Part shown: piece by piece, positions 48,039-56,737 of the stretch
How the letters are laid out: each line of letters opens with the position of its first letter
Numbering within the stretch: position 1 is the first letter of the stretch
Source of the DNA: G965229615 sp965229615
GTDB lineage: Bacteria; Pseudomonadota; Alphaproteobacteria; Rickettsiales; Midichloriaceae
DNA: 64,000 nucleotides
Assembly: GCA_965229615.1 (NCBI GenBank)
Contig: OZ245890.1
Location: forward strand, 248,001 to 312,000
Reading direction: 5' to 3'
The notes under the pieces: generated by a model
Databases searched by the model: none
What the model saw: the letters and a program-made list of their open reading frames with translations, nothing else
What the model was told of the DNA's origin: nothing
Translations under genes and position numbers: made by a program

Positions 48039-49577
48039 CTATAGTGGGATGTTGCCGTGTTTTCTCCAAGCTCTTGTGTGTTGCTGTTTTGTCTCAAGCA
48101 ATGCGATGGTATTACATATAAGTTGTCTTGTATTATATGGTCGCACGACTCCATCTAAAAAACCATAAGAGGCTGCTCTGAACGGAGAATTAAAGTTTTC
48201 CTGATATTCTGCTATTTTTTGATTTAGTTCCTTTTCAGACATGTTTTTATTCTTATAAAGTATTGCTGCAGCTCCTTTTGCTCCCATTACAGCTATTTCA
48301 GTATTAGCCCAAGCATAATTGATATCACTATTGAGGTGCTTTGAACCCATTACTATATATGCTCCGCCATATGCCTTTCTTGTGATCAGAGTTATTTTTG
48401 GTGCAGTTGCTTCAGCATAGGCATATAGCAACTTTGCTCCATGTCGTATTATCCCCATGTGTTCCTGATCTTTGCCAGGCAAAAAACCAGGTACATCAAC
48501 TAATGTCAATATTGGTATCGCAAATGCATCACAAAAACGCACAAAACGTGCAGCCTTCACTGAAGCATCAATATCAAGACAACCAGCAAGATGTGTTGGT
48601 TGGTTTGCAACGATACCAACAGTGCGACCATCAAACCGTCCAAAACCCACTATGATATTTTTTGCAAAGTTTGGTTTTATCTCAAGAAAATCCCCTTCAT
48701 CAACTATTTTTTCTATGAGAACATACATATTATAAGGTTTGTTTGGATCATCTGGCACAAGTTTATTAAGTGACATCTCAATGCGATCTATCGGATCCAT
48801 AGTAGTGCGCACAGGTACTCCCGTTGTATTTGAGAGTGGTAAGAAATCAAATAGCTTTCTTATGATTTGTATTGCATCTATATCATTGTCAGCTGAAAGA
48901 TCAGCAACGCCACTTTTTATTGTATGTATATCTGCACCACCCAATTTTTCGTGTGTTATTTCCTCATAAGTAACGGATTTGACAACATCAGGGCCTGTCA
49001 AATACATATATGATGTGTTGCTAACCATTATAGTGAAATCAGTCAAGGCTGGCGAGTACACAGCACCACCAGCACATGGCCCCATGATGATGGATAGTTG
49101 TGGTATCACACCTGATGCATCAACGTTCCTTTGAAAGATCTCTCCATATCCACTCAAGGCATTCACACCCTCCTGTATCCTTGCACCACCTGAATCATTG
49201 ATAAAGATAAGAGGTGCCCGGACTTTCAAAGCCATGTCTTGAACTTTGTTTACTTTGCGTGCATGCATCTCACCAAGTGAGCCACCAAATACTGTAAAAT
49301 CTTGACTACATACAAACACAGTCCTTCCATTGATCGTACCATATCCTGTAACAACACCATCACCAGGTACTTTACTTGCTGCCATATTGAAGTCATAACA
49401 TCGGTGCTCCACAAATGCATCGTATTCCTCAAATGATTCTGGATCCAGTAGAACTTCCAATCTTTCCCTTGCTGTAAGCTTTCCCTGCTTATGTTGTTTA
49501 TCTATTCTTGCCTGTCCTCCACCAAGTCTTGCATTTTTTTTCTTTTCTTCTAATATATCATTGTGTTTTTTTGTCAT
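48039..49577 (-). CDS. pccB: propionyl-CoA carboxylase beta subunit
   Basis: This carboxyltransferase subunit moves CO2 from carboxybiotin to propionyl-CoA, making methylmalonyl-CoA. The 512-residue protein has GGGQARIDKQHKQGKLTARE, SQDFTVFGGSLGEMHARK, the oxyanion-hole GPCAGGAVYSPALTDF, and AYGGAYIVMGSKHL. Length and motifs fit PccB rather than AccD or methylcrotonyl-CoA carboxylase. The biotin-carrying alpha subunit is not adjacent. Confidence 0.93.
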   Translation of the reverse strand: MTKKHNDILEEKKKNARLGGGQARIDKQHKQGKLTARERLEVLLDPESFEEYDAFVEHRCYDFNMAASKVPGDGVVTGYGTINGRTVFVCSQDFTVFGGSLGEMHARKVNKVQDMALKVRAPLIFINDSGGARIQEGVNALSGYGEIFQRNVDASGVIPQLSIIMGPCAGGAVYSPALTDFTIMVSNTSYMYLTGPDVVKSVTYEEITHEKLGGADIHTIKSGVADLSADNDIDAIQIIRKLFDFLPLSNTTGVPVRTTMDPIDRIEMSLNKLVPDDPNKPYNMYVLIEKIVDEGDFLEIKPNFAKNIIVGFGRFDGRTVGIVANQPTHLAGCLDIDASVKAARFVRFCDAFAIPILTLVDVPGFLPGKDQEHMGIIRHGAKLLYAYAEATAPKITLITRKAYGGAYIVMGSKHLNSDINYAWANTEIAVMGAKGAAAILYKNKNMSEKELNQKIAEYQENFNSPFRAASYGFLDGVVRPYNTRQLICNTIALLETKQQHTRAWRKHGNIPL

Positions 49578-49747
49578 TGATCAATTAGTGTTTTCATGTT
49601 AGTCATGAATACAATGATCAATATCATAATTAAATCATAACTGCTACACTCAAAACGTATGTGTTTTTTAGCTTATATTACGCATGAGTGTTGTGGTATA
49701 ACATTATATCTCAAACCTTCATAAAATAACTTGATCGCACCAAATTA

Positions 49748-51556
49748 ATGAGCAACCAAGAAACAAGTCTCGTTTGTCGTACTCAGATAGAAATAAGAGC
49801 ACATAACTTAATTGAAAAAACACTGCTAAGCATTGGATATGTAGTTGTCAGAATTAGAATGCATACAATGGGCAGTAAAACCGTATTACAAATTATGCTA
49901 GATAGAGAAGATGAACTTCCTATTACAATTGATGATTGTGAAAGAGCAAGTAAGGTAATATCAACACTACTTGATGTAGAGGAGCTTCATGATACAAAAT
50001 ACAACCTTGAAGTTAGTTCAACTGGTATAAATAGGCCACTAACAAGATATGAGGATTTTCAAAAACATATAGGAAAAAAGGTGAAAGTACGTACAAAAAC
50101 TAGGATTAATGGTAGCAGCAAATTTGTTGGTATATTAAATAGTACCACAGCAAATGGTATAGTATTAATATGCGACATAGACGCTAAGCAAGACATCAGT
50201 ATGGATAATGACAGTACTGCAATTGATACAGATGTTAAGCAAGATATCAGTATGGATAATGACAGTACTACAATTGATACAGATGCTAAGCAAGACATCA
50301 GTATGGATAATGACAGTACTGCAATTGATACAGATGTTAAGCAAGATATCAGTATGGATAATGACAGTACTACAATTGATACAGATGCTAAGCAAGATAT
50401 CAGTATGAACAATGATAGTGCTACAATTGATACAGATGTTAAGCAAGATATCAGTATGGATAATGACAGTACTACAATTGATACAGATGCTAAGCAAGAC
50501 ATCAGTATGAACAATGATAGTTCTATAATTGTTATAGATATGGATAATATATCTGAAGCATATCTTAATATTGAGAATAATATTCCAGCACGTAGACATG
50601 GTGCTGATAAGCACGATGCAAGATCAAATAGAGGAATATCTGGCGAAAGAAGACCTAGAAGTGCAACACGAAGTTTCAGACCTAGAAGTGAGAGGGGAGA
50701 AAGATCAAATAGAGGATTTGGTAGTAGAGATGGTTCAAGTGCTGATAATCCTAACTTTGATAGCACAGGTGAAAGAAGACCAAGACGTGATGGGGATTTT
50801 AGACCTAGAAGTGAGATGGGAGAAAGATCAAATAGAGGATTAAGTGAGAGGGGAGAAAGACCAAATAGAGGATTTGGTAGTAGAGATGGGGCTGATAATC
50901 CTAACTTTAACAGTGACAGAAAACCAAGACGTGATGGGGATTTTAGGCCAAGAAGTGAGAGGGGAGAAAGATCAAATAGAGGATTTGGTAGTAGAGATGG
51001 TTCAAGTGCTGATAATTCTAACTTTAACAGTGAAAGAAGACCAAGACGTGATGGGGATTTTAGACCTAGAAGTGAGAGGGGAGAAAGATCAAATAGAGGA
51101 TTTGGTAGTAGAGATGGTTCAAGTGCCAATAATTCTAACTTTGATAGCACAGGTGAAAGAAGACCAAGACGTGATGGGGATTTTAGACCTAGAAGTGAGA
51201 GGGGAGAAAGACCAAATAGAAGATTTGGTGGTAGAGATGGTTCAAGTGCTGATAATCCTAACTTTAACAGTGACAAAAGACCTAGAAGTGATGCAACACG
51301 AAGTTTTAGGCCAAGAAGTGAGAGGGGAGAAAGATCAAATAGAGGATTTGGTAGTAGAGATGGGGCTGATAATTCTAACTTTAACAGTGACAAAAGACCT
51401 AGAAGTGATGCAACACGAAGTTTTAGGCCAAGAAGTGAGATGGGAGAAAGATCAAATAGAGGATTTGGTAGTAGAGATGGTTCAAGTGCCAATAATTCTA
51501 ACTTTGATAGCACCAGAAGACAGGGACGTAATCTGAAAAAAGATTTCAGAAGTTGA
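49748..51556 (+). CDS. rimP: RimP with acidic insert and long Arg/Gly/Ser-rich repeat tail
   Basis: Residues 1-145 are a standard RimP, the 30S maturation factor: N-terminal domain (AHNLIEKTLLSIGYVVV, LDREDELPITIDDCERASKV), LEVSSTGINRPLTR, and the first strands of the C-terminal SH3-like domain (GKKVKVRTKTRING). About 119 residues of acidic tandem repeat (146-264) then interrupt that domain, whose last strand appears to resume at IIVIDMDNISEAYLNI (about 260-275). A tail of about 325 residues follows, very rich in Arg, Ser, Gly, Asp and Asn, with seven repeats containing FRPRSERGERSNRGFGSRDG. Typical RimP is about 150-180 residues. nusA and infB, its usual neighbours, are absent. Confidence 0.9.
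   Translation: MSNQETSLVCRTQIEIRAHNLIEKTLLSIGYVVVRIRMHTMGSKTVLQIMLDREDELPITIDDCERASKVISTLLDVEELHDTKYNLEVSSTGINRPLTRYEDFQKHIGKKVKVRTKTRINGSSKFVGILNSTTANGIVLICDIDAKQDISMDNDSTAIDTDVKQDISMDNDSTTIDTDAKQDISMDNDSTAIDTDVKQDISMDNDSTTIDTDAKQDISMNNDSATIDTDVKQDISMDNDSTTIDTDAKQDISMNNDSSIIVIDMDNISEAYLNIENNIPARRHGADKHDARSNRGISGERRPRSATRSFRPRSERGERSNRGFGSRDGSSADNPNFDSTGERRPRRDGDFRPRSEMGERSNRGLSERGERPNRGFGSRDGADNPNFNSDRKPRRDGDFRPRSERGERSNRGFGSRDGSSADNSNFNSERRPRRDGDFRPRSERGERSNRGFGSRDGSSANNSNFDSTGERRPRRDGDFRPRSERGERPNRRFGGRDGSSADNPNFNSDKRPRSDATRSFRPRSERGERSNRGFGSRDGADNSNFNSDKRPRSDATRSFRPRSEMGERSNRGFGSRDGSSANNSNFDSTRRQGRNLKKDFRS
50183..50539 (+). repeat. 51-bp tandem array inside rimP
   Basis: Seven units of 51 bp encode (A/V)KQDISMDNDSTTIDTD. 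Alternate units share Ala or Val at the first position and the same silent differences, so there is a 102-bp higher-order period, evidence of duplication by pairs. The last unit is diverged. The encoded peptide is acidic. Confidence 0.93.
50675..51540 (+). repeat. 114-150-bp degenerate tandem array in the rimP tail
   Basis: Seven in-frame units begin FRPRSE(R/M)GER(S/P)NR and continue with GFGSRDGSSADN.NF. Units end in either RRPRRDGD or KRPRSDATRS, and some lack the SSA, showing recombination among copies. The product is basic and resembles RG-rich disordered RNA-binding tails. Confidence 0.92.
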
Positions 51557-51560
51557 TCCA

Positions 51561-51591
51561 CAAAAATCATGCATCATCGGTGGATGCATGA
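51561..51591 (-). terminator. intrinsic terminator of efp
   Basis: A perfect 9-bp stem (51567-51575 with 51583-51591, 7-nt loop) is followed on the minus strand by five T (complement of 51562-51566). It lies about 43 bp past the efp stop and in the convergent gap after rimP. Confidence 0.7.
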
Positions 51592-51633
51592 ACAATCAGA
51601 GCATCCAACGTTGCGCTCTCATACAGTTATATT

Positions 51634-52200
51634 TTACTTTGCCCTTTCAAGGTATTGCAATGCATCTATATTAATAAGTATTTTCTCACCTGGTTCAATG
51701 AATTGGGGTACCATAATTCTTACACCGTTTGTCAACACAGCGGGTTTGTAAGATGATGCAGCAGTTTGATTTTTCACCACAGCATCGCACTCTACAACTG
51801 TTACAATCATTGTTTCTGGTAGTTTAACTATAACAACATTATCTTGATAAAATTCAAGCACTACTTGGCCGCCTTCTTCTAGAAATTTTATCTTATTTTC
51901 GTCAAGTATGTTTTGGTTGACACTAATCTGTTCAAATGTTTCACTGTCCATAAACTGAAGCATATCATGATCTTGATATAGAAACTGTGTTGTTCTTTCT
52001 TCAAGCTGTGCCTTTTCAACATTTTCATCACTTCTGAAGCGAACATTTTTCTTTGATCCACCACGTATTTCCTTCATCTCAACCTGCATGTATGCTCCAC
52101 CCTTACCTGGTTGTGTATGCATTGTTTTAAGTACAACCCATAGCTTACCTTCATATTCTAGTATATTTCCAACACGTATACTGTTTGCATCTATTTTCAT
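51634..52200 (-). CDS. efp: elongation factor P
   Basis: EF-P rescues ribosomes stalled at polyproline. The 188-residue protein has three beta-barrel domains. The tip loop reads TQPGKGGAYMQVEMK, with the lysine that is beta-lysylated in bacteria using EpmA/B. The C-terminal domain ends GEKILINIDALQYLERAK. It follows sucD by 39 bp on the same strand. Confidence 0.97.
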   Translation of the reverse strand: MKIDANSIRVGNILEYEGKLWVVLKTMHTQPGKGGAYMQVEMKEIRGGSKKNVRFRSDENVEKAQLEERTTQFLYQDHDMLQFMDSETFEQISVNQNILDENKIKFLEEGGQVVLEFYQDNVVIVKLPETMIVTVVECDAVVKNQTAASSYKPAVLTNGVRIMVPQFIEPGEKILINIDALQYLERAK

Positions 52201-52239
52201 TTATGCACATAAATTCTATTTATTTTGCTCGCAATTCTA

Positions 52240-53118
52240 TTATAGCTTATTTACAGTTTCAACTGTAGTACTACCAATAAGTGTTGGGGATTCCACAACA
52301 ATAATACCATTTTGTCGCATTATCTCCATCTTAGCAGCGGCAGTATCATCACCACCTGACACTATTGCACCAGCGTGTCCCATTCTTTTGCCATGTGGTG
52401 CAGTTTTTCCTGCTATAAAACCTATGACAGGTTTTTTATTGTCTGTACTTCTAATAAATTCAGCAGCATCGATTTCAGCTCTACCACCTATTTCACCTAT
52501 CATTATGATTGCATCGGTTTCATCATCCTCCATAAACATTGATATCACATCAACGAATGTCATACCACCAATTGGATCACCTCCTATACCAACACATGTT
52601 GATTGTCCTAATCCAGTTTTTGTTACTTGATTTGCTGCCTCATATGTCAGAGTACCAGAACGTGATACAATTCCAATTCCACCTTTTTTATGAATAAAGC
52701 CTGGCATTATACCAATTTTACATTCCTCAGGTGTTATAACACCTGGACAGTTTGGACCTACTAACCTCGTTTTACTCTGTTGTACTGCCTTCTTCACTCT
52801 CAACATGTCAAGCACTGGAATGCCCTCTGTGATGCAGATAATGAGATCAAGCTTCGCATCTATACCCTCTAGTATTGCATCAGCTGCATATGAAGGTGGC
52901 ACATATATGACTGATGCTGTTGCACCGGTTTGAGTAACAGCTTCTTGCACAGTATTGAAAACTGGCAAACCAAGATGAGTTGTACCTCCTTTACTTGGTG
53001 TTACCCCACCAACCATTTTTGTACCATATGCTATTGCTTGTTCTGAGTGAAAAGTACCTTGTTTACCAGTGAATCCCTGACAGATAACTTTCGTGTTTTT
53101 ATTTATTAATATCGACAT
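52240..53118 (-). CDS. sucD: succinyl-CoA synthetase alpha subunit
   Basis: SucD carries the phosphohistidine of succinyl-CoA synthetase, which makes ATP or GTP from succinyl-CoA. The 292-residue protein has the CoA-binding region CQGFTGKQGTFHSEQAI, GPNCPGVITPEECKIGIMPG and the active His in KRMGHAGAIVSGG. It follows sucC by 29 bp. Confidence 0.98.
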   Translation of the reverse strand: MSILINKNTKVICQGFTGKQGTFHSEQAIAYGTKMVGGVTPSKGGTTHLGLPVFNTVQEAVTQTGATASVIYVPPSYAADAILEGIDAKLDLIICITEGIPVLDMLRVKKAVQQSKTRLVGPNCPGVITPEECKIGIMPGFIHKKGGIGIVSRSGTLTYEAANQVTKTGLGQSTCVGIGGDPIGGMTFVDVISMFMEDDETDAIIMIGEIGGRAEIDAAEFIRSTDNKKPVIGFIAGKTAPHGKRMGHAGAIVSGGDDTAAAKMEIMRQNGIIVVESPTLIGSTTVETVNKL

Positions 53119-53147
53119 GCTAATTTTTTATACGTTATGAAAATTTT

Positions 53148-54308
53148 TTATAGAGAAAGTCTTATCACTTCCTGTACTGCCTCTTGCAAATTATCTGTTG
53201 CAAAAAACGTAATGCCAGATTCTTGAAGCATTTTATGAGCCTTTTCGGCATTCGTACCATCCATCCTCAGCACAACAGGTAGCTTTTTTTCAACTGTTGA
53301 ATTTGCATCTATAACACCTTGTGCTATGAGGTCACAACGGACAATACCTCCCATAATGTTGATGAACACTCCCTTAACATCATGGTCTGATGCAATGATT
53401 TGCATTGCTTTTTGTACACGTTCCGCATCAGCAGTGCCTCCAACATCCAGAAAATTTGCAGGACTACCACCAGAAAGATTGATTAAATCCATTGTTGCCA
53501 TTGCCAAACCAGCGCCATTAACAACACAAGCTATATTGCCTGTCATTTTTATATAGTTCAATCCTGCCTTTCTTGCTTCTATCTCTATAGGTGGGGTTTC
53601 ATTTACATCTTCCATTGCTTCTATCTCGGGATGTCTAAATAGGCCATTATCATCAAACTCACATTTTGCATCCAACACTACAAAATCCCCTGCTGCTGTG
53701 ATAATAAGCGGGTTGATTTCAATTTGAGATGCATCTTTTTCTATAAACATTTTGTATATACTTTTAATCACTACTCCAAACTTTTGCATCATATCCCCAT
53801 CAATTTCCATGCTATAAGCCAATTTTCTGATATGAAAATCATATAGTCCTATTGTTGGGTCCACAGTAGTAGTAATAATTTTTTCAGGATGATTTTCTGC
53901 TACCTCTTCTATATCCATACCACCTTCTGCTGAGCAGACAATGGACACTGCTGTATTGGCTCTATCTAAAATCATGGATAGATAGAATTCTCTTGCTATA
54001 TCCATTGTTTCTTCAATATATAACATTCTGACGAGTTTACCATCATCTCCTGTTTGTTTTGTGCGCAATGTCATGCCAATCATCGAAGATGCAACATCTT
54101 CAATTTTATTTTTCTCACGTAATATTTTCACTCCTCCAGCTTTACCTCTTCCTCCAGCATGTACTTGTGCTTTGAGTACAAATCCATTGCTCTGTAATTT
54201 TTCAGCAGCAATCCATGCTTCCTTAGGTGATGTTGCAAGATAGCCATGCGGTATCATTAATCCATATTGTGATAGAATTTGTTTGGCCTGGTATTCATGT
54301 ATGTTCAT
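53148..54308 (-). CDS. sucC: succinyl-CoA synthetase beta subunit
   Basis: SucC holds the ATP-grasp nucleotide site and the succinate site. The 386-residue protein starts MNIHEYQAKQILSQYG and has VLKAQVHAGGRGKAGGVK, EINPLIIT and GGIVRCDLIAQGVI. It is the first gene of sucC-sucD-efp. The product of the OGDH operon at 12.9-18.9 kb supplies its substrate. Confidence 0.98.
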   Translation of the reverse strand: MNIHEYQAKQILSQYGLMIPHGYLATSPKEAWIAAEKLQSNGFVLKAQVHAGGRGKAGGVKILREKNKIEDVASSMIGMTLRTKQTGDDGKLVRMLYIEETMDIAREFYLSMILDRANTAVSIVCSAEGGMDIEEVAENHPEKIITTTVDPTIGLYDFHIRKLAYSMEIDGDMMQKFGVVIKSIYKMFIEKDASQIEINPLIITAAGDFVVLDAKCEFDDNGLFRHPEIEAMEDVNETPPIEIEARKAGLNYIKMTGNIACVVNGAGLAMATMDLINLSGGSPANFLDVGGTADAERVQKAMQIIASDHDVKGVFINIMGGIVRCDLIAQGVIDANSTVEKKLPVVLRMDGTNAEKAHKMLQESGITFFATDNLQEAVQEVIRLSL

Positions 54309-54491
54309 CTGCTATGATATATTCATTTTATTTAGGAATGGTGTTTCGATCGCTATAATATTGAATTGTCAACACAGAAACAACTATAGCAAAATGATAA
54401 TTCACATGCAATCTTATGCATTATTATTCAGTCTGAAATATCACTGTCAATGTGATGATGTCTTTTTAACACACTAAACAAATATAATCCA

Positions 54492-55373
54492 ATGAGCCTT
54501 GATAGATTCACATTTTCAAATGCGAGCTGTAAATCAATTCCTTTTTATAAGATGCATAGCATTGGCAACGATTTTGTTATCATTAACATTTCAGAGTTGC
54601 AAAAAATATGTGGTATTTTAAAACTAAAAAATGATGAAATAAGGTGTATATCGGATAGAAAGTATGGTATAGGTTGTGATCAACTACTTTTATTTGCGGT
54701 TGTAAATGACAAGGAACAATCTACATATGTTGTTGACATCTACAATAATGATGGAAGCATTGCATATAATTGTGGTAATGGCCTTAGATGCATCATGTGG
54801 CTAATACATATTTTAAGTCATGGTGCTATAACAAACATTACTGCTGTTTTAGCAAATGATAGGAAGTTAAAACTTAGTATTATTGAGCAAAACAATGACA
54901 AAAAAGTAACTGTTGGTGTTGAAGGATTGGTGTTAGGACAACTAGGTAGTTATACGATCGATAAAATTTATCATTACTATGGATATGATGGTTACTACAT
55001 CAATGTTGGTAATGAACACTTTGTAACTTTTGTTGATAATCTTGAGGCAATCGATGTCAACGTTGCAAGCGCTATGTATAAACCGAATATGGTATTTGTA
55101 AATGGTATAAATGTATCATTTGTTGTAGTTGACACAAACGATGCTGTGGTACGTGTATACGAAAAAGGTGCTGGTGAAACAAATGCTTGTGGCAGTGCTG
55201 CTGCTGCTGTGTATGCAGCAATACAAGCAAAAAATGGTTATAATTCAAGAAGAAGTATAACTTTCTATCAAAATAATATTGCAATTATTGCTGGCTGTGA
55301 GAAAGATAATAGCAATGTACTGTATGTGATCGGTCCAGCAACTCTTGTTGGCAGTGGATTGTTATTGTGTTGA
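54492..55373 (+). CDS. dapF: diaminopimelate epimerase
   Basis: DapF converts LL-DAP to meso-DAP by a two-cysteine mechanism. The 293-residue protein has MHSIGNDFVIIN, the first active Cys in NNDGSIAYNCGNGLRC and the second in EKGAGETNACGSAAAAV, so both catalytic cysteines are present. An N-terminal extension of about 17 residues precedes the family start FYKMHSIGND. murA follows 27 bp later, a peptidoglycan pair. Confidence 0.96.
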   Translation: MSLDRFTFSNASCKSIPFYKMHSIGNDFVIINISELQKICGILKLKNDEIRCISDRKYGIGCDQLLLFAVVNDKEQSTYVVDIYNNDGSIAYNCGNGLRCIMWLIHILSHGAITNITAVLANDRKLKLSIIEQNNDKKVTVGVEGLVLGQLGSYTIDKIYHYYGYDGYYINVGNEHFVTFVDNLEAIDVNVASAMYKPNMVFVNGINVSFVVVDTNDAVVRVYEKGAGETNACGSAAAAVYAAIQAKNGYNSRRSITFYQNNIAIIAGCEKDNSNVLYVIGPATLVGSGLLLC

Positions 55374-55400
55374 AAGTAAACAATTAATATAAAATAACAG

Positions 55401-56735
55401 ATGCATAAACATCAGAAAACAAAGTATCTAATAACAGGAGGTATACCAGTTCATGGCGCAATAAAATGCATGGGAGCAAAAAACTTTGCGACCAAGGCAA
55501 TGGTAGCATCACTTTTAACGAATGAAAGAACGACACTGCATAATGTACCAGCAATTGGTGATGTTGATATCACTCGTAAGTTACTTGAGTCACTTGGTGT
55601 TATAACGCACTATGTAGCAGCAAAATGTGAAATGTGTATTGATCCAAATGATCTCAATATTAATCATGCATCACTGCCTGATTCCCGTCGTAATAGAATA
55701 CCAATATTACTGCTCGGTGTCCTACTGCATAGATTTTCTGAAGTTGTGGTACCAGTCGTTGGTGGTGATGATATAGGTGAAAGAAATGTTGACTTTCATA
55801 TAAACGCATTAAAAGCATTCGGTGCAACAGTTGAACGCAGTAGTGATAAATATATAGCAAGGAAGAATGAACCGTTGCATGGATGTGAAATAACACTGCC
55901 ATATCCATCTGTTGGTGCAACAGAAACATGTTTATTCTTGAGTGTATTGGCTCGTGGACTTAGTATTATTAAAAATATTGCTGTAGAACCTGAAATAACA
56001 GAGTTAATCACAATGCTCAGATGTATGGGGGCAATCATTTTTTTCACAGGGAATCGAGAAATAACAATACATGGAGTAGAAAAGCTCAATGGCACCAATG
56101 TTCGGATTATTGGTGATAGAATTGAAGCAGCATCATGGGCATCGCTGGCTTGCGCTTCAGATGGGTTGATAAGGGTTGAGGGGATCAAGCCATTGCTGTT
56201 AGGCAATTTTTTGTCATATTATAGAATGGCTGGTGGTGGATATAAGATTATTGATGATGACACGATAGAGTTCTTTAGAGCTGAAAGACTTAAGTCAATA
56301 AGTATAGAAACTGACGTCTTTCCAGGGTTTTCAACTGACTGGCAACAGCCCTTTGCTACAGTACTGACACAAGCTGATGGTACATCAACAATACATGAAA
56401 CAGTATATGAATACAGGTTTGGATATCTTGATATACTGAACAAACTTGGTGCTAATACAAAGGTTACAGAACAATGTATAGGATCAGCAATTTGTAGGTA
56501 TCATGGATTAGGACATAAACATAGTGCTATCATAGATGGTAAAACGAAATTAAGTGCAATTGATGAATCAATAACTGTGCCAGATTTGCGTGCAGGACTC
56601 GCATGCCTTATTGTTGCTGTTATTGCTGGTGGCATGACAGAGTTACTCGATGTTGACCAAATTGAACGCGGATATGGTAATTTATTATTTAAACTTCAAC
56701 ATACTAATGTTAAAATCGAAAGGAGTACCTACTAA
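55401..56735 (+). CDS. murA: UDP-GlcNAc 1-carboxyvinyltransferase, Asp variant
   Basis: MurA adds enolpyruvate from PEP to UDP-GlcNAc, the first committed step of peptidoglycan. The 444-residue protein keeps GAKN (Lys27/Asn28, equal to K22/N23 of E. coli), VDFH after the loop, FSTDWQQPF and DLRAGLACL. The loop that normally reads GGCxIGxRPVD is GGDDIGERNVD, so Asp123 replaces the catalytic/fosfomycin-reactive Cys115. Asp at this place is known in other natural MurA enzymes (for example mycobacterial and chlamydial) and gives fosfomycin insensitivity. Confidence 0.94.
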   Translation: MHKHQKTKYLITGGIPVHGAIKCMGAKNFATKAMVASLLTNERTTLHNVPAIGDVDITRKLLESLGVITHYVAAKCEMCIDPNDLNINHASLPDSRRNRIPILLLGVLLHRFSEVVVPVVGGDDIGERNVDFHINALKAFGATVERSSDKYIARKNEPLHGCEITLPYPSVGATETCLFLSVLARGLSIIKNIAVEPEITELITMLRCMGAIIFFTGNREITIHGVEKLNGTNVRIIGDRIEAASWASLACASDGLIRVEGIKPLLLGNFLSYYRMAGGGYKIIDDDTIEFFRAERLKSISIETDVFPGFSTDWQQPFATVLTQADGTSTIHETVYEYRFGYLDILNKLGANTKVTEQCIGSAICRYHGLGHKHSAIIDGKTKLSAIDESITVPDLRAGLACLIVAVIAGGMTELLDVDQIERGYGNLLFKLQHTNVKIERSTY

Positions 56736-56737
56736 TA

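Noticed and set aside
50059..51570. 503-codon antisense frame and other long frames over rimP
   Set aside because: The tandem repeats have unit lengths divisible by three, so any frame without a stop in one unit stays open through all. The antisense product is Leu/Ser/Pro-rich low complexity with no start context.
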